64,000 nucleotides of DNA, taken from positions 70,054,120-70,118,119 of the forward strand of contig CM056583.1 of assembly GCA_029721435.1 (NCBI GenBank), given 5' to 3'. How positions within the stretch are numbered: position 1 is the first letter of the stretch; every line of letters begins with the position of its first letter. Source of the stretch: Gymnothorax reevesii. Its lineage: Eukaryota; Chordata; Actinopteri; Anguilliformes; Muraenidae. The position numbers were made by a program, and so were the translations under genes. Positions 1-8,763 of the stretch are shown one piece after another. Under the pieces are notes generated by a model. That model saw only the letters and a list, made by a program, of their open reading frames with translations, was not told the origin of the DNA and ran no database searches.

Positions 1-2047
1 ACCACCACTGTGTTTGATTGTTGTAATGATGTTCTTTTTATGAAGTGCTGTGATAGTTTTACGCCAGATGTAACAGGACACACTCCTTCCAAAAAGTTCA
101 ACTTTCATCCCGTTAGTCCACAGAATATTTTACCAAAAGTCTTGGGGATCATCAAGATGTTTTTTGGCAAATGTGAGACAAGCCTTTGAGTTCTTTATGG
201 TTAGCAGTGGTTTTCTCCTTAGAACTCTCCCATAGATGCCATTTTTGCCCAGTCTATTTCTCATTGTTAAATCATGAACACTTACTTTAACTGAGGCAAG
301 TGAGGCCTGCAGTTCTTAAGATGTTATTCTGGGTTCTTCTGTGACCTCCTGGATGAGTCATTAATGTGCTCTTAGAGTAATTTTGGTCGGCCGATCAGTC
401 CTGGGAAGGTTCACCACTGTTCCAATTTTTCCCCATTTGTGGATGGCCCTCACCATGCTTCACTGGAGTTCCAAAGCCTAAGAAATGGCTTTGTATCCCT
501 TTCCAGACTGATAGATATCAATGACGTTGTTTCTCATTTGTTCTTGAATTTCTTTCAATCCTAGCATGAAGTGTGCTTTTTGAGATCTTTTAGCCTACCC
601 CACTTGGTCAGACAGGTTCTATTTGTGTCAGGTTATGCTCAGGAACCAGACACGAGAACCAAGTAATCCAAAAAACGTGTGCTATATTAGAAATGGGGGT
701 GAACCCCCGCAGAGCAGGAGGCAACAGTACAAAGTCCACAATCCAAAAACAGAATCCCAGGGGCGTAATCCAAGTTGTAACCAGGGCAGCAAACACAAAA
801 CTCGTGGTTGGGCAAAAAAGGTTCAATACACAGATGCAAACAAATCCAAGACAAAGCCAAAATCAAAATCAGGGACGGTCCAGTCAGAAGAGAATCACAA
901 AGAGTAAAAGGCATAATTGATCATAGCAAAGGCAAATCAAGGGAACCGTTCTGACAAAGGCTAGCTGTGAAATGACTGCTTAAATACACAAACGGGAAGT
1001 CACATGCTACAATAGGGAACAGGAGAGCTGGATCAGACTAATTACAAATGAATGAACTAGAGTAAGTTACTGACTATATGAAATTGGCAAAAACCAAAAT
1101 GCGGACAGGTATCACAAGACAACCTATAGACAAGCATACGGCTCCGGTTAGGCAGTTCTACCGTGCACAGATAAGGAGGCAGAACAGAGTTTAACAAGCG
1201 CGGAGGATCCACTGAAACACAGCAAAGTAGATTGAGTAAAGACAAGGGGTGGAGACCTCGAATAGGGCGAATGCTGAGAGCTCGTTAGTCAATTAGTAAA
1301 GTGCAGCTATACAATCCCTGGTGCTCGTTAGTAAGCTAGTACAATAAACAATGTTAGTCAGGGTTAGTAACTTTAAATAAAATGACAAACTGTCAGTACT
1401 GTTAGTAATTATAGGACAGCAAGGCAAAGGAAGCAAACGAGATTAGAAGGAATGGTTGAAATCCCAGAAACCATGAAATCACCAGAAAGTGTGGCACGCA
1501 ATACTGGGGCAGTGAGCGATCACAAGACATGAGATCAGACGGGGGAGACAAAGTGCAATGCATGGCATGAAACAGAACAAGAACTGGAATCTAACTGCGG
1601 AAATGGAATATGGCAAACACACACAGACAAAGCAAAACAAAACATGGCATGGAATCCAAATCACAATCAGGGCATGGTCAGACAAAGCAGAATCATATAA
1701 AACATGGCAAACAAGGCAGAATCACAACAATTTAAGCGATTTCTTGATTTAGCAGGTCTGGCAGTAATCAGACCTGGGTGTGGCTAGTGAAATTGAACTC
1801 TTAAAATGTGGTTAATCACAGTTCATTCATGATTTAACAAGAGGGGCAATAACTTTTCCACACAGCTTTGGATAGCTTTTTTCAATTAATAAATGGAATC
1901 ATCATTTAACAACTGCATTTCGTATTTTCTTGGGTAATCTTTTTGTTATGTTAAAATTAGTTTGATGATCTGAAACATTTAAAAGTGACAAACGCACAAA
2001 ATAAAAAAGAAATCAGGAAGGGGCAAATACTTTTTCAAAGCACTGTA
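1..2047 (-). mobile_element. Tc1-like DNA transposon, decayed, cut by left window edge
   Basis: Read on the minus strand, positions 1-600 translate in broken frames as a Tc1/mariner transposase. The segment around the first catalytic Asp is recognisable (HLDDPQDFW, then an ILWTNG-type motif where DE is expected, then GMKVELFG). The helix-turn-helix end lies toward 600. The 5' end of the element is at about 2047, where the sequence ends in a GGGGCAAATACTTTTTC-type terminus followed by CACTGTA. The block 1733-2047 continues the block 1-624 after an LTR-like insertion. Stops and frameshifts show a dead copy. The rest of the transposase lies outside the window. The element sits in a C9 intron or 3' of the visible C9 exons. 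Confidence 0.75.
625..1729 (-). mobile_element. LTR-like insertion (possible solo LTR) inside the Tc1 copy
   Basis: A 1.1-kb block splits the Tc1 element. The Tc1 sequence reads CTATTT before it and AATTTAAGCGATTTC after it, and a 4-bp ATTT is present on both sides (621-624 and 1730-1733). The inner ends read TGTCAGGTTATG on the left and GAATCACA on the right, the TG...CA form of an LTR. Read on the minus strand it carries a TATTTAAG promoter-like box and ends CATAACCTGACA. It has no coding sequence. Insertion is certain; identity as a solo LTR is inference. No second copy is seen in this window. Confidence 0.5.
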
Positions 2048-2048
2048 A

Positions 2049-2086
<38 letters not shown>

Positions 2087-2100
2087 GTATAAATATATAT
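2047..2100. repeat. (CA)n/(TA)n microsatellite between two Tc1 elements
   Basis: Runs of ACAT, then CA, then AT dinucleotides fill the short gap between the end of the first Tc1 copy and the terminal repeat of the next. Confidence 0.9.
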
Positions 2101-2501
2101 ACACTACTGCTCAAAAGCTCGGGATCACTTGCAAATGTCTTTGTTTTCCAAAGAAAAATACATTTTCATGCATTTCACAAACATTTTTTCTCATTTCACA
2201 AACATTTTAATCCATTTCACAAACGATTAAAATTAATCAGATGACTTTCAAAGAATGATCTACATTTTTGCATAGAGGCCTATTATCAGCAACTGTCAGT
2301 CCTCTGCATCAATCTCCTGGAATGGCTGCTAATCCAAGTTAAGCATTTTATAAGGTTAATTGATAATTAGAAAACCCTTCTGCAAATGACTTGCACAGCT
2401 GGAAACAAACTAATAAGGGAGCACAAAAGGGAGTATGGCATTCTTGAGGTTGTTTTAGTACCTGAAGCATCAGCAGTTGTTTGTTTGTTTACAGGCTCAA
2501 A

Positions 2502-2716
2502 ATGGCCAGAAAGAAAGAACTTCCTTTAGAAACCCGTCAGTCTATTGTTGTGCTTAGGAAAGAAGGCTATTCAATGTGAGAAATTGAAATCTTAAAATCT
2601 CTGACCATGCTCTCAACTACTCCCTTCAGAGAGCAGCACAAACTGGCACTAACAAGGACAGAAAAAGGAGTGGGAGGCCCCGATGCACAACTGTGCAAGA
2701 AGACAAATATCTGAGA
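2502..2716 (+). pseudogene. Tc1 transposase N-terminal remnant
   Basis: The frame opens MARKKELPLETRQSIVVL and continues toward a helix-turn-helix, which is the DNA-binding start of fish Tc1 transposases (MGRxKELSxxTRQ type). A TGA stop follows at 2577-2579 and further frames are shifted. The catalytic DDE part is missing; the Penelope-like insert begins at 2719. This is a relic with no expected product. Confidence 0.7.
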
Positions 2717-2718
2717 GT
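2704..2718. repeat. 15-bp target-site duplication, left copy
   Basis: CAAATATCTGAGAGT here recurs exactly at 3775-3789, flanking the Penelope-like insert. A long, variable duplication is typical of target-primed reverse transcription rather than of a cut-and-paste transposon. Confidence 0.9.
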
Positions 2719-2814
2719 AGCAAAAATACGAAAAAAGAGTCTAAGGCACTCTGGTAGTGAAAAAAGTAAAAAGCCTTTATTAAATGGCTAATGCATCGGC
2801 AAAATTAAAAAGCG

Positions 2815-2857
2815 CACCTACGCGGTATGGCCATACAAGGCCTTTATCAGGGTGACT
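2815..2857 (-). ncRNA. Hammerhead-like motif in left Penelope arm (degenerate)
   Basis: On the minus strand this reads ACCCTGATAAAGGCCTTG then TATGGCCATACCGCG. The helix-II stem AGGCC/GGCC is kept, but the core CTGATGA is CTGATAA and the GAAAC box is ATACC. It is the inverted partner of 3551-3595 and is unlikely to cleave. Confidence 0.4.
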
Positions 2858-3107
2858 AAACCATTTGTGAATCAAAAGCACCATTCAAATAAATAAGGAA
2901 AGGAAATGACATCATGAAAAAACAGGTAGAACAGGATATATAAAACCTGATAAACAACAATAAAGGACACAATATCGCACGTATTAAGGGCAAGGAGAAA
3001 TAAAAATCAGAAAAAATAACAAATCAGAAAAAAATTTTTAGCAAATCAGAAATCCGAGGTTATCCGAACATGTTTATGCCATCAGAACAGCGAACGACAA
3101 ATATCCC

Positions 3108-3308
3108 ATGGCTAAACATTATAGGTTGGCCGGCCATGAAGATCCAAATTCTTTGAAAGCTATGGTTATTGATGTGGTCCATAGATCTCGAAGGGGGGGT
3201 GATCACCTTAAACTTCTCCTACATCGTGAGACGTTTTGGATTTTCCAGCTCAAGGCTATGGAATTTCCAGGTTTAAATGAAGAAATAGACTATTCTCCAT
3301 TTTTATGA
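3108..3308 (+). pseudogene. C-terminal remnant of a Penelope-like (Neptune-type) protein
   Basis: The frame contains AGHEDPNSLKAMVIDVVHRS, then RRGGDHLKLLLHRETFWIF, then LKAMEFPGLNEEIDYSPFL and a stop. This matches my memory of the conserved end of Neptune/Penelope-like polyproteins after the GIY-YIG endonuclease region (RRGGD..KLL..E..WIF.L.....GLNE). The ATG at 3108 is only the first Met in the fragment; the real protein began far upstream. The reverse transcriptase and most of the endonuclease are absent, so this is a relic. Confidence 0.65.
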
Positions 3309-3550
3309 TATATGTTTGTGCTTCTTGGTTGGATACGTCTTATGTGAATTTCTTTTCTGATTTGCTAAAATTTTTTTCTGATTTATTATTTTTTCTGATT
3401 TGTTATTTCTCCTTGCCCTTAATACGTGCGATATTGTGTCCTTTATTGTTGTTTATCAGGTTTTATATATCCTGTTCTACCTGTTTTTTCATGATTTCAT
3501 TTCCTTTCCTTATCTATTTGAATGGTGCTTTTGATTCACAAATGGTTTAG

Positions 3551-3595
3551 TCACCCTGATGAAGGCCTTGTATGGCCGTAACGCGTAGGTGCACT
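3551..3595 (+). ncRNA. Hammerhead-ribozyme-like motif in right Penelope arm
   Basis: CTGATGA at 3556-3562 is an exact hammerhead core. It is followed by a stem AGGCC (3563-3567), a TTGTAT loop and GGCC (3574-3577), then GTAAC where GAAAC is expected, then GCGTAGGTGC. Penelope-like pseudo-LTRs are known to carry minimal hammerhead motifs. The single core change (A to T in GAAAC) probably lowers or abolishes cleavage. Confidence 0.5.
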
Positions 3596-3774
3596 TTTTA
3601 ATTTTGCCGATGCATTAGCCATTTAATAAAGGCTTTTTACTTTTTTCACTACCAGAGTGCCTTAGACTCTTTTTTCGTATTTTTGTTACATTCTTTGCCC
3701 CTCGCCTAAGAGCACCTGGTATTGTGATTTTGATTTTTCTACCCTAGACGCGCTCTTTTTCCCCCCGATTCATT

Positions 3775-3789
3775 CAAATATCTGAGAGT
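3775..3789. repeat. 15-bp target-site duplication, right copy
   Basis: Exact repeat of 2704-2718 (CAAATATCTGAGAGT); it marks the 3' junction of the Penelope-like insert and the resumption of the Tc1 host element. Confidence 0.9.
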
Positions 3790-4074
3790 GTGTAGTTTAA
3801 GACAAAGACGCCTCACAGGTTGTCAACTAGCAACTGCGCTAAATAGTTCCCGTCAAACACCAGTTTTAGTATCAACAGAGAAGGTGGTTTTTTTTTTTGA
3901 TGAAGGCAAAGTTTGAAGTACATATTCATCATTTTCCATTAAAATCATTATTTCTAACTCGGACAATGTCAGCATGTTCTGTTCATTTGCTATATTTCCT
4001 ATTCCGACTAATTTCATGTGTGTTTCCATGGAAAACAACAAAATTTCCAAGTCATCCCAAACTTTTGAGCGGTA

Positions 4075-4119
<45 letters not shown>
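4075..4119. repeat. (GT)n(AT)n microsatellite
   Basis: A TG run followed by a TA run lies between the ends of two Tc1-like elements, similar to the run at 2047-2100. Confidence 0.9.
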
Positions 4120-5637
4120 CACAAGCCCCGATTCCAATGATGCTGGAACATTGAGTAAAACATGAATAAAAACAGAATATAATGATTTGCAAATCCTTTT
4201 CAACCTATATTCAGTTGAGTACACTACAATGACACGATATTTAATGTTCAAACTTTGTTTTTTTGAAAGTATTTACTCATTTTGAATTTGATGGATGCAA
4301 CACATTCCAAAAAAGCCAGGACAGGGGCATGTTTACCACTGTGTTACATCACCTTTCCTTTTAACCACACTCAATAAGCGTTTGGGAACTGAGGACACCA
4401 ATTGTCGAAGCTTTTTATGTGGAATTCTTTCCCACTCTTCCTTGAAGTACGACTTCAGTTGCTCAACAGTCCGGGCTCTCCGTTGTCGTATTTTGCACTT
4501 CAAAATGCTCAATGGGACACAGGTCTGGACTGCAGACTCACTCTTTTACTACAAAGCCACATTGTTGTAACACGTGCAAATGCGGCTTAGCATTGTCTTG
4601 CTGAAATAAGCAGGGATGTCCCTGAAAAATGTGTCGCTGGGATGACAGTATATGTTGCTTCAAAATCATGTACTTTTCAGCATTATTGGTGCCTTCACAG
4701 ATGTGCAACTTACCCAGGCCGTGGGCACTAACACATCCCCATCCCATCACAGGTGCTGGGTTTTGAACTGTGAGCTGATGACAATCTGGATGGTTTTTTT
4801 TTCCTCTTTAGCCCGGAGGACACGGTGTCCATGATTTCAAAAATCAATTTGAAATGTGGACTTGTCAGCCAACAGCGCACTTCTTTGCGGCAGTCCATCT
4901 CAGATGAGCTCAGGCCCAGAGAAGCCGGCGGCATTTCTGGGTGTTGTTGGTATATGGCTTTCGCTTTGCATGGTAGAGTCTTATATTGGACTTGTAGATG
5001 TAGCAACAAACTGTGTTTACTGACATTGGTTTACCCACATGGTAAAATCCTTCACAGAATGATGTTGGCTTTTAATGCAGAGTCCCCTGAGGGACCGACG
5101 CTCATGGGCATTCACTGTTGGTATTTGGCCTTGTCGCCAACTTGTAGAGATTTCTCTGGATTCCTTTGAATCTTTTGATGATGGACTGTAGATGATGAAA
5201 TCCCTGAATTCCTCACAATTGCACGTTGAGAAACATTGTTCTTAAACTGTTGGACTATTTGCTCACGCAGTAGTTCTCAAAGTGGTGAAGCTCACTCCAT
5301 CCTTGTTTGTGATCGACTGAGCCTTTCAGGGATGCTCCCTTTCTACCGAATTACTCACCTTCCAATTAACCTGTTTACCTGTGGAATGTTCCAACCAGGT
5401 GTTTTTTGAGCATTTCTCAACTTTTTGCTGCCTCGGTCCCAGCTTTTTTGAAACGTGTTGCAGGCATCAAATTCAAAATGAGCGAATATTTAAAAAAAAA
5501 AAAAAGTTTTATCAGTTTGAACATTAAATATCTTTGTTGTGTACTCAATTGAATATAGGTCGAAAAGGATTAGCAAATCATTGTATTCTGTTTTTATTCA
5601 CGTTTTACACAACGTCCCAGGTTCTTTGGGGTTTGTA
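4118..5637 (-). mobile_element. Tc1/mariner-like element with decayed minus-strand transposase
   Basis: Both ends share an inverted terminal segment: left TACACAAGCCCCGATTCCAA and, read inward on the other strand, TACAAACCCCAAAGAACCT; each is followed by a ...GAATAAAAACAGAATA...ATGATTTGC stretch. The minus strand carries transposase pieces: GMGWG-CVSAHGLGKLHICEG and FQQDNAKPH (second catalytic Asp) near 4560-4740, with the N-terminal part toward 5300. Several frameshifts break the frame. The element at 46191-47697 is of the same family and keeps more of the coding sequence. It lies in a C9 intron. Confidence 0.75.
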
Positions 5638-5723
5638 CTACATTGAATTCTTGAAGTAAATGCAAAACTTAAAAAAATTACTTTGCTAGTAGTTTCCTTG
5701 GAAAAAAGAGAGAGTGAACTCAC

Positions 5724-5862
5724 ATCATATTGCAGAGTTGCAATATTCCATGGGATGCGGTGATACTCTGAGGTGTTTGGGTCCCTCGTACGGCTACAGG
5801 CTCCATAAAATAATTCATTATTGAGGGAATTGGCTCTGGCCCCAAATCCCAGAATGCTGATG
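5724..5862 (-). CDS. C9: C9 coding exon 5 (start of MACPF region)
   Basis: Acceptor TTTAAATAG precedes CATCAGCATTCTGGG; the donor is GAT|GTGAGT. It encodes [20 protein letters not shown] and ends ...[10 protein letters not shown]. It corresponds to the segment before the membrane-inserting part of the MACPF domain. The split Gly codon joins exon 4 in phase 2. Confidence 0.92.
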
Positions 5863-7746
5863 CTATTTAAAAATGAGGGAGCAATCATTGTTTGCAAGGG
5901 TCGCAAAGCCCTCTCAAAAACCTGCCTCATTTTAGCTTGTGTATGGATTGGAGTCAACGTATTCCTCACCCATATCCTGCGGTTCTGGCCATTTCAGATA
6001 GTTCCATTTGTCTTGTTCCGCAGGGGCTTCGCGGCTCATAGTCACAGTCTTCATCAGAGAAATCCCCACAGTCATTGTCCCCATTGCATACCAACCTCTT
6101 CTTAATGCAGGTACCTTTGAAGAGGAATACATGTACTGCATGAGCAATAATCACAACTTTTTAATTTACCCTGGATAATACTTTGCAGGAGAATATAAGT
6201 CACAAAATCATCAACTAAGGAGAAAGGTAAAACGGGGACCATATGAAAAAAAGAAAATTTGTATTTCCGAAACACAGTGATATGCAACCACAAAAGTTTA
6301 ACTATTCAACAAAGCCATCCACATGTTCCTTCCTCATTAAATTGGTAGGTGGGAATAATGAACATGTTGACTTTGAATGAGTGACTGCCTCCTCTCTTTC
6401 TGTAATACATGCTGTGTCCAGGTTATAAAAACCACCCAATTGAATCCTCTCCAAACCTGAATATTCTGATTATGTATGCTCTGGTCACTTGGTGGAAAAA
6501 TGAGCTTCCAAATAACTCAGCATTAGATATATTGGCCTTCAATTTCTGCAAACAGGCTCATCTTTCAGTATGAATACCAGTTCCTTTTACCCAATCTTCT
6601 CAAACACTGATGCTTTACCTAAATAGTTAATTTAATGTCTGTTTCCATGTTTAGGGTTAAAGGTAATTTGCCATGAAATTACACCTAAGTGGTGCTAAAA
6701 CAATGGCAACCTTTTGACATTTCAACAGACTAAATTATCAACTTTGGAATCATTGACATCGTGAGTTTCCAGTACCTGATTCACACTGAAATTCGGTGCT
6801 TGTACAGGGAGGCCTTGTCACCTCAGGGCAAGGCAGTTCAGTCTTACAAGCTCTGCGTTCTCCCAGTGGCTGATTGCAGACGAGGCCCTGAAATTGACCA
6901 AAAACCTCCACGGTCCTCGAGCGGAACTGAAAACAGAAAACTGATATGTTTGTAACCACCTATTAGCAGGCTGTCCTCCAAACTTTTTTACCCAGTCATA
7001 TAATTTTTTATTGAAGCATTTATGAAAATTAGCACTTGGTTTCTTTTAAAAGCAGAAAAAAAGGTACATTGTTGTGGGGGTATAATGCACTGATTTTCCT
7101 AACAAATGTTTTGAACACTTCTGAGTGTGCCCTTACACTCTGACAGTGGATGGAGGAATGCACTGGACATGTTTCAGTTGCTTAAAGTTTAACACAAAAC
7201 CGCAAGTCCACCTAATTTTTTGGAACAGAGTTTATATAATAGAAACAATGTAAAATGTCTGCCATTGAAGCACCCAATGACACTCATATATTGCTGTTTC
7301 TCACCTGCATTTTTGCGCATGGATCACAATCAGTCCAGTTTGACCACGGACCCATCTGGCAGTCAGTTGTTTCTTGTTTATTTGTCTCCCCTGCAATCCT
7401 TATCAGAGAACCGTTGCTGGAAATTACAAGCAAAAACTTTAACACACATCCATTTCAAATTCGATGGGAAAAATATTTGAAATGTGAAGTATAACGTCAA
7501 TGGAGTCTAAACAATTTTAAGATAAATGCAGCAGACTAATAACATGTTTCAACTATTGTGACGTTTTAAAACGATAAGTAAATTAGCCAATATATTGGTT
7601 GAATAAATATATCTATTTGCAAAACGCACATCATCTGAAATAATGGATGTAGTGTATACATACATTTTTGGTGGGATACCCCCAAAAACAAAAGCAACAC
7701 AGTTTATAATGACAAAGAAAGCTCTGAAAGCCATGATGGTCGTCAT
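5724..7746 (-). CDS. C9: Complement component C9, first five coding exons (partial gene)
   Basis: C9 is a secreted plasma protein that polymerises on C5b-8 to form the membrane attack complex pore. Five minus-strand exons are seen: 7680-7746, 7305-7390, 6776-6926, 5970-6114 and 5724-5862. Joined phases are consistent. Domain order is signal peptide, TSP1 repeat ([13 protein letters not shown]-mannosylation WxxW motif), [15 protein letters not shown]-receptor class A repeat ([13 protein letters not shown]) and the ARTAGYG/ISILGFG start of the MACPF region. This order and motif set is that of C9 rather than C6/C7/C8, which carry extra domains. The remaining MACPF exons are not found in 1-5723, which is filled with transposons, so they lie beyond the left edge. 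The calcium-binding repeat is one residue short (SDEDC, where human has SDEDDC). The gene is head to head with DAB2. Confidence 0.93.
5970..6114 (-). CDS. C9: C9 coding exon 4 (LDLa repeat and linker)
   Basis: Acceptor CTTCAAAG, donor TGG|GTGAGG. It encodes [20 protein letters not shown] followed by EDCDYEP and ends MARTAGYG. The Asp/Glu calcium ligands of the LDLa repeat are present. Only one residue separates the SDE motif from the next Cys, against two in human C9. Confidence 0.93.
6776..6926 (-). CDS. C9: C9 coding exon 3 (TSP1 end and LDLa start)
   Basis: Acceptor CTGTTTTCAG, donor ATCAG|GTACTG. It encodes [14 protein letters not shown], then [17 protein letters not shown], then TEFQCESG. 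Length 151 bp; it starts in phase 0 and ends in phase 1, matching the flanking exons. Confidence 0.93.
7305..7390 (-). CDS. C9: C9 coding exon 2 (TSP1 repeat start)
   Basis: Acceptor GGATTGCAG, donor CAG|GTGAGA. It encodes [19 protein letters not shown] then DCDPCAKMQ. The Trp-x-x-Trp motif and the CDPC pair match the N-terminal thrombospondin type-1 repeat of C9. Confidence 0.9.
7680..7746 (-). CDS. C9: C9 coding exon 1 (signal peptide)
   Basis: The start is ATG at 7746 ([20 protein letters not shown]), giving a hydrophobic signal peptide that ends at VFGG; a second in-frame ATG lies at 7734. The donor is GGG|GTATCC, a weak but usable site, and the phase (1) fits exon 2. The 5' UTR lies above 7746; its start was not found. 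Confidence 0.75.
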
Positions 7747-8763
7747 TTTAGTTTCCAGGATATGAGCCTCTGTTTCTGAGGACCTGTGTCCCAGTGCTAA
7801 TACACAGACCTCCATTAATGATTGTCAAAAGTGATGTATTCCTACCAAAGGTCAGATATTTAAAAGTTAGTCGTCAAGTTCCAGTTTTTTTACACGCTGA
7901 CATTTGCAGTGACAATCCTCTGACAGGAAATGATTCTCATCATGGTAACTTTTACACAAGACAACAAATAAAATCAAGTTCAATGCAAGCGTAAAGCAAC
8001 ATGCTTATTATTTGATGAATGTCTTCAAATGAATTCATTTGTTTGAATTTATGGAATCATTTAAAATATATGTAAAAGATGAAATCTTTATGATTAATGA
8101 CACACTCAACTTTTAATAAAAAAAAAAGTACTGCATGTCTCTAGTGATCCTAACAAATTAAATTGATATGAAAGAGAATGCTGGGAGAGGGAAAACATTT
8201 CACATGGTGAACATTTTAACATTTCATATCAGTAAATGCTTGTTGGATGAATCCTTATTATCATGTTTGATTGTACTGAGTTTGTCTTTCCATAAGAAGC
8301 TGTTTTTTCTTTGTTTTTCAAGCTGGGTCCTATAAGATAACTGAACTGTTTTAGGGTTTGCAGTTGACGTTATGTTTAGGATTAGATTAAGGTTAGGATT
8401 AGGCTTCTAGTGTTTATGGTTAATGTTATGGAATGAATGATGAATGTAATGTGTATGCTTGTGCGCACATGCAACCAGTTCTGAAATTCAATTTGGGAGC
8501 TTTTTCTCCCCTGTGGGTTACAGGAAATCTAAAGCAAATATTTAAGGGTCCATTTGATCAAAGTGGTTAAGAAATCACATTAGTAATTCCGCAAGGTCCA
8601 ACATGTCATTTTATCTTTTGTGAGGAAAATTTATTCCATAAAAGTATTGTTTGATAGCGAGTACGTTTGTGTGAGTAAGTGTGTGTGAAGTGCGTGGGTG
8701 CAAGTGTTCATTATAATCCCCAAATTTTTGGCAGTTCATTAAATGTCCAATAGGGAGCAGCAT
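7747..8763. other. C9 upstream region, no gene seen
   Basis: This 1-kb stretch between the C9 start codon and a Gypsy LTR should hold the C9 5' UTR and promoter. I see no clear TATA box. A CATTAATGG sequence on the minus strand about 80 bases upstream of the ATG could be half of an HNF1-type liver site, but that is speculative. A degenerate GGTTAGGATTAGG run lies at 8389-8405. Confidence 0.5.

Larger units (their letters stand above)
2719..3774 (+). mobile_element. Penelope-like element (Neptune-type) fragment with long inverted arms
   Basis: The insert consists of two inverted arms of about 330 bp (roughly 2720-3049 and 3358-3687) around a central coding fragment, then a unique tail to 3774. 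Both arms contain the sequence GGCACTCTGGTAGTGAAAAA or its complement and a hammerhead-like motif. The central frame resembles the C-terminal end of Neptune Penelope-like proteins. Penelope-like elements are known for pseudo-LTRs and for partial copies in inverted orientation, which fits. Flanks are a 15-bp target duplication. It is 5'-truncated: no reverse transcriptase domain remains. Confidence 0.7.
2102..4077 (+). mobile_element. Tc1-like DNA transposon, interrupted by a Penelope-like insert
   Basis: The two ends are inverted copies: CACTACTGCTCAAAAGCTC at the left and, read in reverse, CACTACCGCTCAAAAGTTT at the right, both next to TA-rich DNA as expected for TA target sites. Between them are a broken transposase start at 2502 and, at 2719-3774, an unrelated retroelement insert. 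The block 3790-4077 resumes the Tc1 sequence. The copy is non-functional: it has an early stop and has lost most of the transposase. Confidence 0.75.

Noticed and set aside
2047..2100. CRISPR-like or regulatory direct repeats
   Set aside because: Plain dinucleotide and tetranucleotide microsatellite.
3853..4251. 132-codon minus-strand frame with YIYIYIYI and THTHTH runs
   Set aside because: It runs through a dinucleotide microsatellite and transposon ends; no gene.
8389..8405. Interstitial telomere tract (GGTTAGGATTAGG)
   Set aside because: Only two or three imperfect units; too short to support.
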